Assembly (NCBI RefSeq): GCF_947490095.1 | Contig: NZ_CANLFS010000002.1 | Location: forward strand, 1 to 64,000 | Origin: an uncultured Halomonas sp. | Lineage (GTDB): Bacteria; Pseudomonadota; Gammaproteobacteria; Pseudomonadales; Halomonadaceae | Length of the DNA: 64,000 nt | Reading direction: 5' to 3' | In this document: positions 34,669-43,170 of the stretch, in pieces | Numbering within the stretch: position 1 is the first letter of the stretch | How the letters are laid out: each line of letters starts with the position of its first letter | Program-made: the position numbers and the translations under genes | The notes under the pieces: model-generated | The model's database searches: none | Seen by the model: the letters and a program-made list of their open reading frames with translations, nothing else | Told to the model about the DNA's origin: nothing

Positions 34669-35531
34669 GGCGCGTGCAGCGCCTCGGCCAGGGCATGGGT
34701 AGCGCGTCCGCTGCTAGCGCCATCGAACTTGACCGCGGCGTGGTCGAGCACGACCAGGTGGCGCTGACGTGCGGCCGGGGTATGGGCGAGCCCCGGGACC
34801 GTGTCCCAGATCCCCGCGGCACCGCCCAGGGCGGGCAACTCGTGACGCGAGACCAGCACCGCCTCGGCAGCCATGGCCATCACGCCCTCGGCGCTCAGCG
34901 TTTGATAGCGGTCGAGGCCGGCCTCGGCGCCGACGTTGAGGCCGCCGGCCCGACGGATCAGCGCATCGACGGAGGTCGATGCCCCGGCGCCGGTAACCGA
35001 CCCCGTGGCGCCGGCGCCGCTGCTGGAGAGGTGCAGCACGCGAACCGCGGGCCGTCCGTCACTCAGGGCGTCGGCGCTGGCGTAGCCGGCCTCGATGCGG
35101 GCGACCAGCGCCTGGCCGCGCTCCCGGCGATCCACCAGCGCGGCCAGGCGCTGCACCCGCGTGACGGCCGGTAGGGTGCGCTCGAGCATCACCCGGGCGA
35201 TGCCCAGGCGTTCTGCCTGCTCGAGCAGCGCGGCATCGCGCTGCGGGTTGCCGCCGACCAGCAGGTCCGGGGTATGGGCGAGCAGGCCCTCGGCGGACGG
35301 CTGGCGCTGGTAGCGTGCGGCGTAGGGCAGCCGGCCTGCCAGTGTCGGGTCGTCCGGGACCAGCACCAGTCGCTCGCCCGCGCCCAGGGCCTCGAGGATC
35401 TCGGCGTGGCCGGGGTCGAGCACCGCTATGCGGGCGGCGGCGCGGGTGTCGGTGGCGAGCAGTATCGTGGCGAGCATCGCGAGCGCGAGGCACCAATGTC
35501 GGTACGGGACGGAGGACAGGGCAAGGGTCAT
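34665..35531 (-). CDS. hmuT: Heme/iron-complex periplasmic binding protein, HmuT type
   Basis: This 288-residue protein has a signal peptide (about residues 1-32) and a periplasmic-binding domain with AARIAVLDPGHAEILEALGAG, LPYAARYQRQPSAEGLLAHTPDLLVG and the GAGASTSVDALIRRAGGLNV segment typical of HmuT. The FecCD and HmuV partners follow in overlapping order. It heads the operon hmuT-hmuU-hmuV-methyltransferase-receptor, downstream of candidate Fur boxes at 35571-35607. Confidence 0.82.
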   Translation of the reverse strand: MTLALSSVPYRHWCLALAMLATILLATDTRAAARIAVLDPGHAEILEALGAGERLVLVPDDPTLAGRLPYAARYQRQPSAEGLLAHTPDLLVGGNPQRDAALLEQAERLGIARVMLERTLPAVTRVQRLAALVDRRERGQALVARIEAGYASADALSDGRPAVRVLHLSSSGAGATGSVTGAGASTSVDALIRRAGGLNVGAEAGLDRYQTLSAEGVMAMAAEAVLVSRHELPALGGAAGIWDTVPGLAHTPAARQRHLVVLDHAAVKFDGASSGRATHALAEALHAP

Positions 35532-35570
35532 TTCCTGGGTTCCTGATGGGTGTCTGGTGAGGATGGTTAA

Positions 35571-35607
35571 TTATCTTACGATAATTTGAATGAGAATCTA
35601 TATCATT
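35571..35607. promoter_or_regulatory. Candidate Fur boxes upstream of hmuT
   Basis: Two adjacent inverted repeats occur in this AT-rich island: TTATC-TTAC-GATAA (35571-35584) and AATGA-GAATCTATA-TCATT (35589-35607). The second fits the AATGAGAAT / TATCATT style of Fur operators. They lie 40-76 bases upstream of the hmuT start. Confidence 0.65.
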
Positions 35608-35846
35608 GTTAATACGAAGTCCAGCCTGCCCGCACAATGGCGGAGACGACTGGCCCGGTTCAGGGACAAGCCGCCATGGAGCAGCGTCGAGCAGGGAGGG
35701 GGTGATACGGGAGAGTGATGCGAGAGAGTAATGCGGGAGTGGAATACGGTAAGGGATGCGAGGGGGCGGCCGTGCGGGGGTGGCCGCGAGGATGACGTGG
35801 GCGAGCGCCGGTGAGCCGAAAGGGTGCCGGACGAGACGGCCCGACG

Positions 35847-35878
35847 CCGCACCGGCGGCCCGAGGGCCGCCGGTGCGG
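35847..35878 (-). terminator. Strong hairpin after the ferrichrome-type receptor gene
   Basis: A perfect 14-bp stem (35847-35860 with 35865-35878) with a CGAG loop lies 23 bases after the receptor stop. No T-tract follows on the minus strand. It may terminate transcription or protect the 3' end. Confidence 0.6.
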
Positions 35879-35900
35879 AGCGTGAGGCGACTCGGCCGAA

Positions 35901-37988
35901 TCAGAAATCGTAGCTGACGGTGGCCTTCACGCTGCGTTCGGCGCCGAAATAGCAGTAGTTCAGGCTATAGCAGGAGGCCACGTACTCCTTGTCCAGCAGG
36001 TTGTTGACGTTGAGCTTGGCGGTCACGCCCTCCAGGCCGACCTCGCCGAAGTCATAGCCGAGCATGCCGTCGAGCAGGGTGTAGTTCGGCACGTCTTCGT
36101 TGTTGTCGCGGTCGGCATAGATGTTGGCATAGTGGCGCACACCGAGGCCGACATCGAGGCCGCGCAGAGGGCCGCTCGAGGCATCATAGAGGCCCCACAG
36201 GGTTGCCGTGTGTTCCGGTACCTGGTTGACGCGCTTCCCAGCGTAGCTGTTGCCGGTCTCTTCATAGGTGGCATCGGTGTAGGTGTAGCCCGCGTGCACG
36301 CCGACGTCCTGCGTCAATTGAACGCGCGCTTCCAGCTCGATGCCCTGGGACTGGATCTCGCCGATGGTCTCATAGTCGGCCTCGGGGTTTTCCTTGGTCG
36401 CCACGTTTTCCTGGGTGATATGGAAGGCCGTCAGGCTGTACCGGTCGTTCGTGTCCTTCGGCTGGTACTTGAGGCCGGCTTCTACCTGCTCGCCCTCGGT
36501 CGGCTCCAGGATGGTGCCGTCGGCCTTCGAGAGGCTATTGGGCGAGAACGAGGTGGTGTAGTTGATGAAGGGTGACAGGCCGTTGTCGAAGGCGTAGAGC
36601 AGGCCGGCGCGCCCGCTGAACTGGGTATCCTCGCGGGAATTCTCGCTGCCGCTCAACTTCCCGACGTTGTCGATCTCCACCCAGTCATGGCGCATGCCGA
36701 GCATGGCGTGCCAGCGGTCCCAGTTGATCTGGTCCTGGAAATAGGCGCCGATCTGCTCGAGCTCGCGGTCCTTCTCGTAATAGGTCGTGATCGCCGTGGG
36801 TACCGCCCCGTACTGAGGAGCGAAGACATCGATGGGTGTCAGGTTGCCGTAGGCATCCACGGTATCTGTCTGGCGATACTGGTAGTCGGCACCGAAGAGC
36901 AGGCGATGGTTCACGCCGCCCGCGTCGAGGCTGTACTCGAGCTGATTGTCGACCGTCCAGGCCTGGAGACTCTCCTCGGATTCCAGGTAGCCGCGAGACA
37001 TCTCCGTGTCACTGACATAGCCGGTGACATAGGCCTGATCGATGCTGACATCCGACTCCAGGTAGCGCGCCTTCTGCCGCGCCGTCAGGTTGTCGGTGAA
37101 GCGATGTTCGAGCTCGTAACCCAGTAGTGTCTGGTCGCGCTCGAAGGTATCGTAGTCGGGCTCGCCTTCGAAGGTATCGTTATCGATATGGCGGCCAAGG
37201 CGGCTGGATACCGTGCCTTCATAGGGAAGACCCGCGTGGTATCCCCCCTCGGGCTCACGCGAGAGATAGGCATTGAGGTTCAGCGTGGTCCGGTCCGTGA
37301 TGTCCCAGGTAACGCTGGGCGCGATGGCGTAACTTTCCTCTTCGGCCGAGTCGAACTGGGTCTGCTCGCCGCGGGTGATGCCGGTGAGGCGGAAGGCCGC
37401 ACGTTGGCCCTCGTCGATGCTGCCGGTGATATCGAAGCCCGCCTCGTAGTGATCCCGGCTGCCGTAGCCGGCCATGACGTCGCCGGTTACCTCATCGGTG
37501 AACGTCGGGCGCTTGCTGGTCAGCGAGACCAGGCCCCCCGGCGAGGCACGACCGTAGAGGACCGAGGCTGGCCCCTTGACCACCTCCATGGAGTCGAGCA
37601 TGTAGGGGTCGATCTTCAGCGAGGAGTAGGTCCCGGCATCGCCCATCAGCTTTAGCCCATCGAGGAAGGTATTGCTCACGCTACCGTCGGTATAGCCGCG
37701 CAGCACGATGTAGTCATAGCGATTGGAGGAGCCGATCTGGTTGGTGAAGGCACCGGGCGTGTAGTCGAGGGCGCGTTGTACCGTTTCTGCTCCCTTCTGT
37801 GTCCACTCTTCATTGGCAAGGTGTGACGTGGCCTGGGGTGTTTCGTTGAAGGGCGTTTCGGTCTTGGTGGCGGCCTGGGCGGTGACGGTGACGGTGGCGA
37901 GGGTATCGGCCTCTTCGCCGTGGGCCGTCAGGGCGATGCCGGCAGCGGCGAGCGACACCGCCAGGGTCAGGGGGCGTGGAGTCGGCAT
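35901..37988 (-). CDS. TonB-dependent siderophore receptor, FhuA/FoxA type
   Basis: This 695-residue receptor has a signal peptide (to about residue 24), a TonB box (LATVTVTA), a plug with VLRGYTDGSVSNTFLDGLKL and MEVVKGPASVLYGRASPGGLVSLTSKRP, and a barrel ending VSYDF. The plug motifs and the C-terminal CYSLNYCYFGAERSV are typical of ferrichrome/ferrioxamine (hydroxamate) receptors such as FhuA and FoxA. It probably feeds the FhuBCD importer encoded 8 kb away. A candidate Fur box lies 33-48 bases before the start at 37988. It lies downstream of the araC regulator. Confidence 0.88.
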   Translation of the reverse strand: MPTPRPLTLAVSLAAAGIALTAHGEEADTLATVTVTAQAATKTETPFNETPQATSHLANEEWTQKGAETVQRALDYTPGAFTNQIGSSNRYDYIVLRGYTDGSVSNTFLDGLKLMGDAGTYSSLKIDPYMLDSMEVVKGPASVLYGRASPGGLVSLTSKRPTFTDEVTGDVMAGYGSRDHYEAGFDITGSIDEGQRAAFRLTGITRGEQTQFDSAEEESYAIAPSVTWDITDRTTLNLNAYLSREPEGGYHAGLPYEGTVSSRLGRHIDNDTFEGEPDYDTFERDQTLLGYELEHRFTDNLTARQKARYLESDVSIDQAYVTGYVSDTEMSRGYLESEESLQAWTVDNQLEYSLDAGGVNHRLLFGADYQYRQTDTVDAYGNLTPIDVFAPQYGAVPTAITTYYEKDRELEQIGAYFQDQINWDRWHAMLGMRHDWVEIDNVGKLSGSENSREDTQFSGRAGLLYAFDNGLSPFINYTTSFSPNSLSKADGTILEPTEGEQVEAGLKYQPKDTNDRYSLTAFHITQENVATKENPEADYETIGEIQSQGIELEARVQLTQDVGVHAGYTYTDATYEETGNSYAGKRVNQVPEHTATLWGLYDASSGPLRGLDVGLGVRHYANIYADRDNNEDVPNYTLLDGMLGYDFGEVGLEGVTAKLNVNNLLDKEYVASCYSLNYCYFGAERSVKATVSYDF

Positions 37989-38020
37989 GCGGGAACATCC
38001 TTTCTGAGATCATTTGCTAG

Positions 38021-38037
38021 GTAATGATAATTATTAC
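38021..38037. promoter_or_regulatory. Candidate Fur box upstream of the ferrichrome-type receptor
   Basis: GTAATGATAATTATTAC is an AT-rich dyad (GTAAT...ATTAC) containing the GATAAT hexamer of the Fur consensus. It lies 33-49 bases before the receptor start and in the 102-base gap after araC. Confidence 0.75.
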
Positions 38038-38090
38038 TTTTTGCTTGTTCGTCGGGGTATGCCGAATGCGCACATCCCTATGCGGCATGC

Positions 38091-39131
38091 TCAGGACGCC
38101 GCGAGCAGGGAACTCGGCGGGTAACCGAAGTGACGGCGGAAGGCCGTGGCAAAGTTGCTGGCGTGACGGTAGCCCGAGAAGTGGGCGGCCTGCTGTACGC
38201 TGTGGCCTCGCCTGAGATAGTCATGTGCCAGCACCAGGCGGCGCTCGCGCAGGTAGTCGAACACGCTGCGGCCGAAGGCCGCCTGGAACTTGCGTCGCAG
38301 GCTGGCGGGGCTCATGGAGGCGAGTTCGGCCAGGTCGATCAGGCGATGTTCGCCGGCGGGGTCATGCTGGAGCCGGCCACGGACCCGTTCCAGCCGCTGG
38401 CGCTCGTGGGGAGAAAGGCGGTCGTCAGGCGGCGTCGACAAGGCGTCGGCGCCGCCGCCATGCGCCAGCAGCTGCAGGCTGAGTCCCTCGAACAGCAGGC
38501 GCTGGGCGTCGCTTGGCAGCGACGTGGCGAGGGCTTGATCCAGGCCCTGGCGTAGCGACTCGGGTAGCCACCAGCGCCGCAGCGGGCAGGCATCGGAGAC
38601 CGAGGGTCGCATCCCTAGCCGGGTCAGGCATCCCTCATCGAGGCTGAGGGTCAGGGCGCGCAAGCGCTGGCCGGCTGGCTGGGAGGCGGCGAGACGGCGG
38701 TGGCGGTCGAGGCTGACATTGAGCGCCATGCCGGGTGATAGCCGAAGCGGTGGCGCATCGTCCATGGCGACCTCGGCGTGGCCCGCCAGCAGCACGATGA
38801 TCGATAGCGGCGAGTTCGCCTGGGATCGTGAGTCGTAACGATGCAGCACCTCCACATCGGAGGTGACCAGCTGCATGCCAGGGCGTGGCGAGAATTCCCG
38901 CACCGTCCCCGTTATCACCGGGGCCTGGGAGCGAGGCGAGAGGCCCGGCATCCAGTAATCGAGGCCGTAGCGTCGGCCGTAGGCGTGCAGCTGCCGGGGG
39001 GTATGGGATTGCCCTCTGGCGTCGAGCGAGCTCATGCGCCCGCCGGCGCCACTTTCGTGTCCTCTGGCGTCGAGAGAGCTCATGCGCCCGCCGGCGCCGC
39101 TTTCGTGCCCTCTGGCGTCGAGAGAGCTCAT
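38091..39131 (-). CDS. AraC-family transcriptional regulator
   Basis: The protein of about 346 residues has an N-terminal ligand domain and a C-terminal double helix-turn-helix (RLIDLAELASMSPASLRRKFQAAFGRSVFDYLRERR, then HSVQQAAHFSGYRHASNFATAFRRHFGY). It resembles PchR-type regulators of siderophore uptake. The ATG at 39131 overlaps the fhuF stop (ATGA). Two further in-frame ATGs at 39083 and 39035 are created by a 48-bp tandem repeat and would give 330 and 314 residues. Likely targets are the flanking receptor and reductase genes, by context. Confidence 0.87.
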   Translation of the reverse strand: MSSLDARGHESGAGGRMSSLDARGHESGAGGRMSSLDARGQSHTPRQLHAYGRRYGLDYWMPGLSPRSQAPVITGTVREFSPRPGMQLVTSDVEVLHRYDSRSQANSPLSIIVLLAGHAEVAMDDAPPLRLSPGMALNVSLDRHRRLAASQPAGQRLRALTLSLDEGCLTRLGMRPSVSDACPLRRWWLPESLRQGLDQALATSLPSDAQRLLFEGLSLQLLAHGGGADALSTPPDDRLSPHERQRLERVRGRLQHDPAGEHRLIDLAELASMSPASLRRKFQAAFGRSVFDYLRERRLVLAHDYLRRGHSVQQAAHFSGYRHASNFATAFRRHFGYPPSSLLAAS

Positions 39132-39168
39132 GCGCCCGCCGGCGCCGCTTTCGTGCCCTCTGGCGTCG
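39012..39168. repeat. 48-bp tandem repeat over the fhuF-araC junction
   Basis: Three full copies of a 48-bp unit (39012-39059, 39060-39107, 39108-39155) and 13 bases of a fourth are present. Copies 2 and 3 differ at one base; copy 1 has two further changes. Each unit carries one CAT (ATG on the minus strand) in the araC frame and adds 16 residues to the araC N-terminus. Only the third unit overlaps the fhuF stop codon. Confidence 0.95.
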
Positions 39169-39904
39169 CCTGCCTGGCGCCACGCCGACACGCCAGCGGG
39201 CAGTTGGCGCAGTAGCCCAGGTCATCGATCAGGTAGCGGATGCAGCACATCCGACGCACCCGGGCGGGCCGGTCGGGTGGGGTGGGCGTGACGTAGCGGA
39301 CCGGCTGAAAGAGCGGGTTGCGGCGGCCATCGGGCAGGGTGCGGCACGCCATCAGCGCCCGGGCGGGAGCGCTCGTGTCCGGGGCGGCCATGGGGTGATG
39401 GGTCAGGGCGTTGGCGAAGTACTCGAAGTAGTTGCCGGCGTTGCTCCAGAACACCTTGGGTGAGGCGCCGGTGGTGTCGGCCAGGGCCTGGATCAATGGA
39501 GTCAGATGGTGGTCGAGCAGGGTCGTGAAACGCGAGACGGGGTCCAGGTCGGCCAGGGGCTTGCCGGCATGGGCTAGTTCAAGGCCGGCGGTTTGCCCGT
39601 CCGAGGACTGTATCAAGTGAAGCTCATGTAACCCCAGCGGCAGGTCTCGCTCGAACAGCAGGTTGGTGGCCAGGCTATGGACGAAGAGCGTGCTGAAGTG
39701 CCACTTGGACCATAGCGAGGCGATCGCCCGGCGGTCGCCGTGACGATACCGAGCGCCGAATCGGTCGAGGAGCGCCGTGAGACGGGGCGGGTCGAGCAGC
39801 TTGCGGGCCGACAGGGTATCGGCCCCGGGTGCCGTCGTCGTGATCCGCGGAGGGGAAAAGGACGCCAGTGGGCCGATATAGAGCTGTGACAGGGCATGTG
39901 TCAT
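39128..39904 (-). CDS. fhuF: Siderophore ferric-iron reductase, FhuF type
   Basis: The protein of 258 residues has the FhuF-family middle region and the C-terminal 2Fe-2S cysteine pattern Cys220-Cys221-x10-Cys232-x2-Cys235 (RRMCCIRYLIDDLGYCANC). FhuF releases iron from ferric hydroxamate siderophores by reduction in the cytoplasm. The ATG at 39904 was chosen; a GTG nine bases upstream is an alternative and neither has a clear ribosome site. The stop overlaps the araC start. A candidate Fur box lies upstream. Confidence 0.88.
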   Translation of the reverse strand: MTHALSQLYIGPLASFSPPRITTTAPGADTLSARKLLDPPRLTALLDRFGARYRHGDRRAIASLWSKWHFSTLFVHSLATNLLFERDLPLGLHELHLIQSSDGQTAGLELAHAGKPLADLDPVSRFTTLLDHHLTPLIQALADTTGASPKVFWSNAGNYFEYFANALTHHPMAAPDTSAPARALMACRTLPDGRRNPLFQPVRYVTPTPPDRPARVRRMCCIRYLIDDLGYCANCPLACRRGARQATPEGTKAAPAGA

Positions 39905-39943
39905 GGCGAGCACCGACAGGGAGTGATCATGGCAATTTATATG

Positions 39944-39964
39944 GAATGGTAATTGTTATCAACT
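39944..39964. promoter_or_regulatory. Candidate Fur box upstream of fhuF
   Basis: The sequence around TAATTGTTATCA (39950-39961) shares these 12 bases with the stronger box at 42328-42342, in front of the TonB2 operon. It lies 40-60 bases upstream of fhuF in an AT-rich pocket. Confidence 0.65.
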
Positions 39965-40029
39965 GGTGGTGTGACAGCGCCCATCCTCGCGGTGGGCGCA
40001 CGGTTTGAGAGACGACCCGCCTAACGGAC

Positions 40030-42150
40030 TCAGTAGCTCATCGACCAGTTCAGGGTGTAGGTACGCCCGCGGCCCTGGTAGTCGTAGAGATATTCCGGGC
40101 CGTAATAGGGGGAGTAGAACATCGTGGCTCGCTGCCCCCAGACGGTGGAGTACTCCTCATCCAGCAGGTTGGCGACGCCGACGCTGAGCTCCCCGACCGG
40201 CAGGCTCTGGCGAAGCGTCAGGTCCAGGGTGGTGAAGCCGTCGATCCGGCGGTCGTTGTCGTCCTCCAGGTCGAGGGCGTGGTTGGCCTGCAGGCGTGCC
40301 GCGCGTTCGCCCCGGGGATCCTGCCAGCCAAGGAAGGCGGTGGCGGAGGAGAGCGAGGCATAGCGGGCGTCGCGCTTTTCCCATTCGCCGTCGTCGTTTT
40401 CCTGTTCGGAACGCACCAGGTGCAGGGTCGCGCCGGCCTCGAGGCCGCCGTCGAAGTAGCGGGTCGCGGCGCCCTCGAAACCGTAGTTGCGCTTCTTTTC
40501 ATCGACCACGCTGACGCTCAGGTCCTCGGCATTCTCCACGGCCTTGTCGGACCAGGCGTAGTAGAGCGCCGCCTGGGTCATCCAGGCGCCGCTGTTGTAG
40601 CGCCAGCCGAGTTCGATCTGGTCGGTCTTGATGGCGGACAGCGGGTTCTGGGCGACGCTGACGTCGGCGCTCTTGCCGTAGTACTTGGCCGGGTCGGGCA
40701 GCTCGAAGCCCTGGCTGAACTGCAGCCAGTTCTGGTGGCCATTACCGAAATCGTAGAGGGCGCCGGCATTGACCAGAGTGGCGTCATAGTCGTTCTCGCC
40801 GCCGGGAATGCCTTGGAAATCCTCGACCTTGACATCCATGTGCTGCCGGCGCATGCCGGCGGAGAGCCGCAGCCCCTCGGTGGCCTGCCACTCCCCCTGG
40901 GCGAAGGCCGAGATGCCGTTGACTCGGTAGCTGGGGTAGCGCGGCTCCACGCTGGACCCTTCCTGGACCAGGCCGCCGGTAGCATCCGAGACGGTCTTGT
41001 CGAAGATCATCTGGCTGGCGTCGAAGGACTCGCGGTCCAGGTCCAGACCATAGGTCAACGACAGGCTGTTGGTAAGGTCGGCATCGAACATGGCCTTGAG
41101 GCCTTGTAGATCGGTGTTCTGCTTGGAGGCGCGGAACTCCGAGCCGCCGGCCACCGGGTAGGGGAATGCCTGGAAGCTGGCTTCCTCCTCGCGGTGGAAG
41201 GCCTGCAGATAGAAGTCCTGGCCGAGCAGGTCGGCGTGATGATACTGCAGGTTGATCATCTTGCGGTCGGTGGCCGGGTCGCGGTCGGAGGCGTAGCCGT
41301 CGCGGATCTCGGCGTCGTTAAGGTCGGGGTTCGAGGCGTCCAGGTTAGGAAAGTAGACCCCACGCTCCCCTTCGTAGCCGGACCGATAGAGCTGGGCGCC
41401 GAGCTGCAGGGTCTGCTGCCTGGTCAGTTGCACGTCCAGGCTACCCATGACGTCGATGCTGCGATTGTCCTGCAGGTCGGTCTGGGCGATGTCGGGGAAG
41501 GTCTCGTCGCCGTTGGCATCGAAGTGGCGGCCGTTGTCCTGGTAGGCCACGGCGAGGCGGCCTCGCACGCTCTCGTTGCCGCCGCTCACCGACTGGGCGA
41601 GACGGTAGTTCAGGTCGTCGGCGTTGTTGACGCCGGTCGTCATGCCGGCCTCGGTGGCCAGGTGGAAGCCCTCGCGGTCACCTTTCTTGGTAATGATGTT
41701 GATCAGGCCGCCGGTGGCGCCGCCGCCATAGAGACTGGTGGCGCCGGAGAGCACCTCGACGCGTTCGATGTTGAACGGGTCGATGGCATCGAACTGCCGC
41801 GACAGGCTCCGTGAGCTATTTAGCGATACGCCGTCGATCAGCACCTGCACGCTGCGCCCGCGCATGTTCTGGCCGTAGTTGGTGCGGCCCTGGGGCGCCA
41901 GGTCCAGGCTTGGCACCAGCTGGCCCAGGGCCTTCTTCAGGTCGGCGCCCGTGCCTAGCTGCTCCCGCAGCTGTTTCTGGTCGACGATCCAGACGGCGCC
42001 GGGAATCTGGCTGATCTCCGTGGGAGCGCGCGAGCCGACCACGATCATGGTCTCTTGAGAATCAATCGTGCCGGCATCCTGGGCCTGGGCGGAGAGCGCC
42101 AGAGTGCCAGCCAGGAACGTAACCCCTGTCGTGATATTGCGTGAGCTCAT
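40030..42150 (-). CDS. iutA: TonB-dependent receptor, IutA (aerobactin) type
   Basis: This 706-residue protein matches ferric aerobactin receptor IutA closely in the plug: AVWIVDQKQLREQL, LIDGVSLNSSRSLSRQFDAI, DPFNIERVEVLSGATSLYGGGATGGLINI and SGGNESVRGRLAVAYQ. It has a signal peptide (to about residue 24), a TonB box-like stretch (ETMIVVGS) and a barrel ending NWSMSY. It would take up ferric aerobactin or a related citrate-hydroxamate siderophore. No iuc synthesis genes lie in the window. It is transcribed ahead of fhuF-araC. Confidence 0.9.
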   Translation of the reverse strand: MSSRNITTGVTFLAGTLALSAQAQDAGTIDSQETMIVVGSRAPTEISQIPGAVWIVDQKQLREQLGTGADLKKALGQLVPSLDLAPQGRTNYGQNMRGRSVQVLIDGVSLNSSRSLSRQFDAIDPFNIERVEVLSGATSLYGGGATGGLINIITKKGDREGFHLATEAGMTTGVNNADDLNYRLAQSVSGGNESVRGRLAVAYQDNGRHFDANGDETFPDIAQTDLQDNRSIDVMGSLDVQLTRQQTLQLGAQLYRSGYEGERGVYFPNLDASNPDLNDAEIRDGYASDRDPATDRKMINLQYHHADLLGQDFYLQAFHREEEASFQAFPYPVAGGSEFRASKQNTDLQGLKAMFDADLTNSLSLTYGLDLDRESFDASQMIFDKTVSDATGGLVQEGSSVEPRYPSYRVNGISAFAQGEWQATEGLRLSAGMRRQHMDVKVEDFQGIPGGENDYDATLVNAGALYDFGNGHQNWLQFSQGFELPDPAKYYGKSADVSVAQNPLSAIKTDQIELGWRYNSGAWMTQAALYYAWSDKAVENAEDLSVSVVDEKKRNYGFEGAATRYFDGGLEAGATLHLVRSEQENDDGEWEKRDARYASLSSATAFLGWQDPRGERAARLQANHALDLEDDNDRRIDGFTTLDLTLRQSLPVGELSVGVANLLDEEYSTVWGQRATMFYSPYYGPEYLYDYQGRGRTYTLNWSMSY

Positions 42151-42390
42151 GGAATGCCCTGCGTAAGCCGTTATGTTTTGGTGGCAGGCAGTATATTGGA
42201 AGCTAATGCTAACAAGAAGTATTATTATTAAGTTTCTTTAGGCTCCTTGCTGGGCTTTCGCCGGTCAAGGCCTGCTCGAAGTGTTGCTCGAGGCCGTTGT
42301 TTATATTGCAAGTCATTTTCAATGATTGATAATTGTTATCACTTGTGGGAGCATCCTGTCGCCATTCGTCACGGAGCCAGGGAGCCTGAC
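42151..42390. other. Divergent promoter region between iutA and the TonB2 operon
   Basis: This 240-base AT-richer stretch holds the candidate Fur box at 42328-42342, an AT tract (ATTATTATTA near 42221) and the promoters of both divergent units. No extra gene was seen; the upstream part of the reading frame leading into the DUF3450 gene lacks family likeness. Confidence 0.65.
42328..42342. promoter_or_regulatory. Strong candidate Fur box of the TonB2 operon
   Basis: TGATAA-TTG-TTATCA is a perfect 6-3-6 inverted repeat, the core of the Fur operator, set in AT-rich sequence. It lies 49-63 bases upstream of the DUF3450 gene and may also affect iutA on the other side. This places the energising operon under iron control. 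Confidence 0.82.
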
Positions 42391-43170
42391 GTGAAGAGGA
42401 CCCGATCGACTCTGATAATGGGGGCTGCCGGCCTTCTGTTTGTCGCCACCCCACTGATGGGGCAGGAACTGGTGGAAGAAGCCAGCGATGCCCAGCGTGC
42501 CCAGGCGGCGTTGCAGGTGCGCATCGATGCCGCCGACGACGCCAGCCGCACGATGCTTGCCGAATTGCGTCGCCTGGAAACCGAGGCGCGCCAGCTCCGG
42601 GCGCAAAACGCGAGCCTGGCGCCCCGTCTTGATCGCCAGGCCGAGCGCCTGGCGTCCCGGGAGGCGGCGCTGGATACGCTGGCGGAGACGCGTGAAACGC
42701 TGCCCGAGATCGAGCAGGCGCTGTTGAAGCGGCTGCGAGCATGGGTGGAAGGGGATCTGCCATTCTTGACCCAGGAGCGCCTGGCCCGAGTCGAGGGGCT
42801 CGAGAAGGGCATGACAGACCCCGATGCCACCGCGGCGGAGCGTCTGGATCGCACCTTGGCGGCCTGGCGCGCGGAGCTGGACTATGGACGTGAACTCGAT
42901 GCCTGGCGCGGCACCCTGGAAGACGAGGAGGGGCGCCGGGAGGTGGATTTTCTCCGTCTGGGGCGGGTCGGTTTCTATTACCTGACGCCCGACGGACGCC
43001 AGGGGGCCGTCTGGCGCGCCGACGAGCAGCGCTGGCAGCCGCTGGATGAGGCGGCACGCGTCGACCTGCGCCACGGCCTGCGTATCGCACGCGACCAGCG
43101 CGCCCCGGAGCTTCTGGTGCTGCCCGTATCGCATTCCATCACGCCGGCCGAAGCCAGGGAGGCTTCATGA
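42391..43170 (+). CDS. DUF3450 periplasmic protein of the TonB2 system
   Basis: The 259-residue protein starts with GTG at 42391 (AGGGAG 8 bases upstream) and has a signal peptide (to about residue 25, PLMGQE). A long coiled coil (about 30-100) and an alpha-helical DUF3450 domain with GFYYLTPDGRQGAVW follow. DUF3450 proteins are encoded first in TonB2/TtpC operons of Vibrio and many marine gammaproteobacteria; their exact job is not settled. The stop overlaps the ttpC start. Confidence 0.88.
   Translation: MKRTRSTLIMGAAGLLFVATPLMGQELVEEASDAQRAQAALQVRIDAADDASRTMLAELRRLETEARQLRAQNASLAPRLDRQAERLASREAALDTLAETRETLPEIEQALLKRLRAWVEGDLPFLTQERLARVEGLEKGMTDPDATAAERLDRTLAAWRAELDYGRELDAWRGTLEDEEGRREVDFLRLGRVGFYYLTPDGRQGAVWRADEQRWQPLDEAARVDLRHGLRIARDQRAPELLVLPVSHSITPAEAREAS

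Larger units (their letters stand above)
35532..35900. other. 369-base gap between hmuT and the ferrichrome-type receptor
   Basis: No credible gene was seen. On the minus strand it contains the 3' hairpin of the upstream receptor (35847-35878), an imperfect tandem of CGGGAG-AGTGATG-like units near 35705-35750, and candidate Fur boxes near 35571-35607 that would control hmuT. A minus-strand 84-codon frame across it lacks family likeness. Confidence 0.65.

Noticed and set aside
35598..35852. An 84-codon minus-strand frame in the hmuT upstream gap
   Set aside because: Its sequence is low-complexity Ser/Pro/Arg and it overlaps the regulatory region; no family match.
42161..42175. GCGTAAGCCGTTATG near the iutA start, similar to a heptamer repeat
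   Set aside because: It is a single degenerate unit at a gene start, not an array at a gene end.
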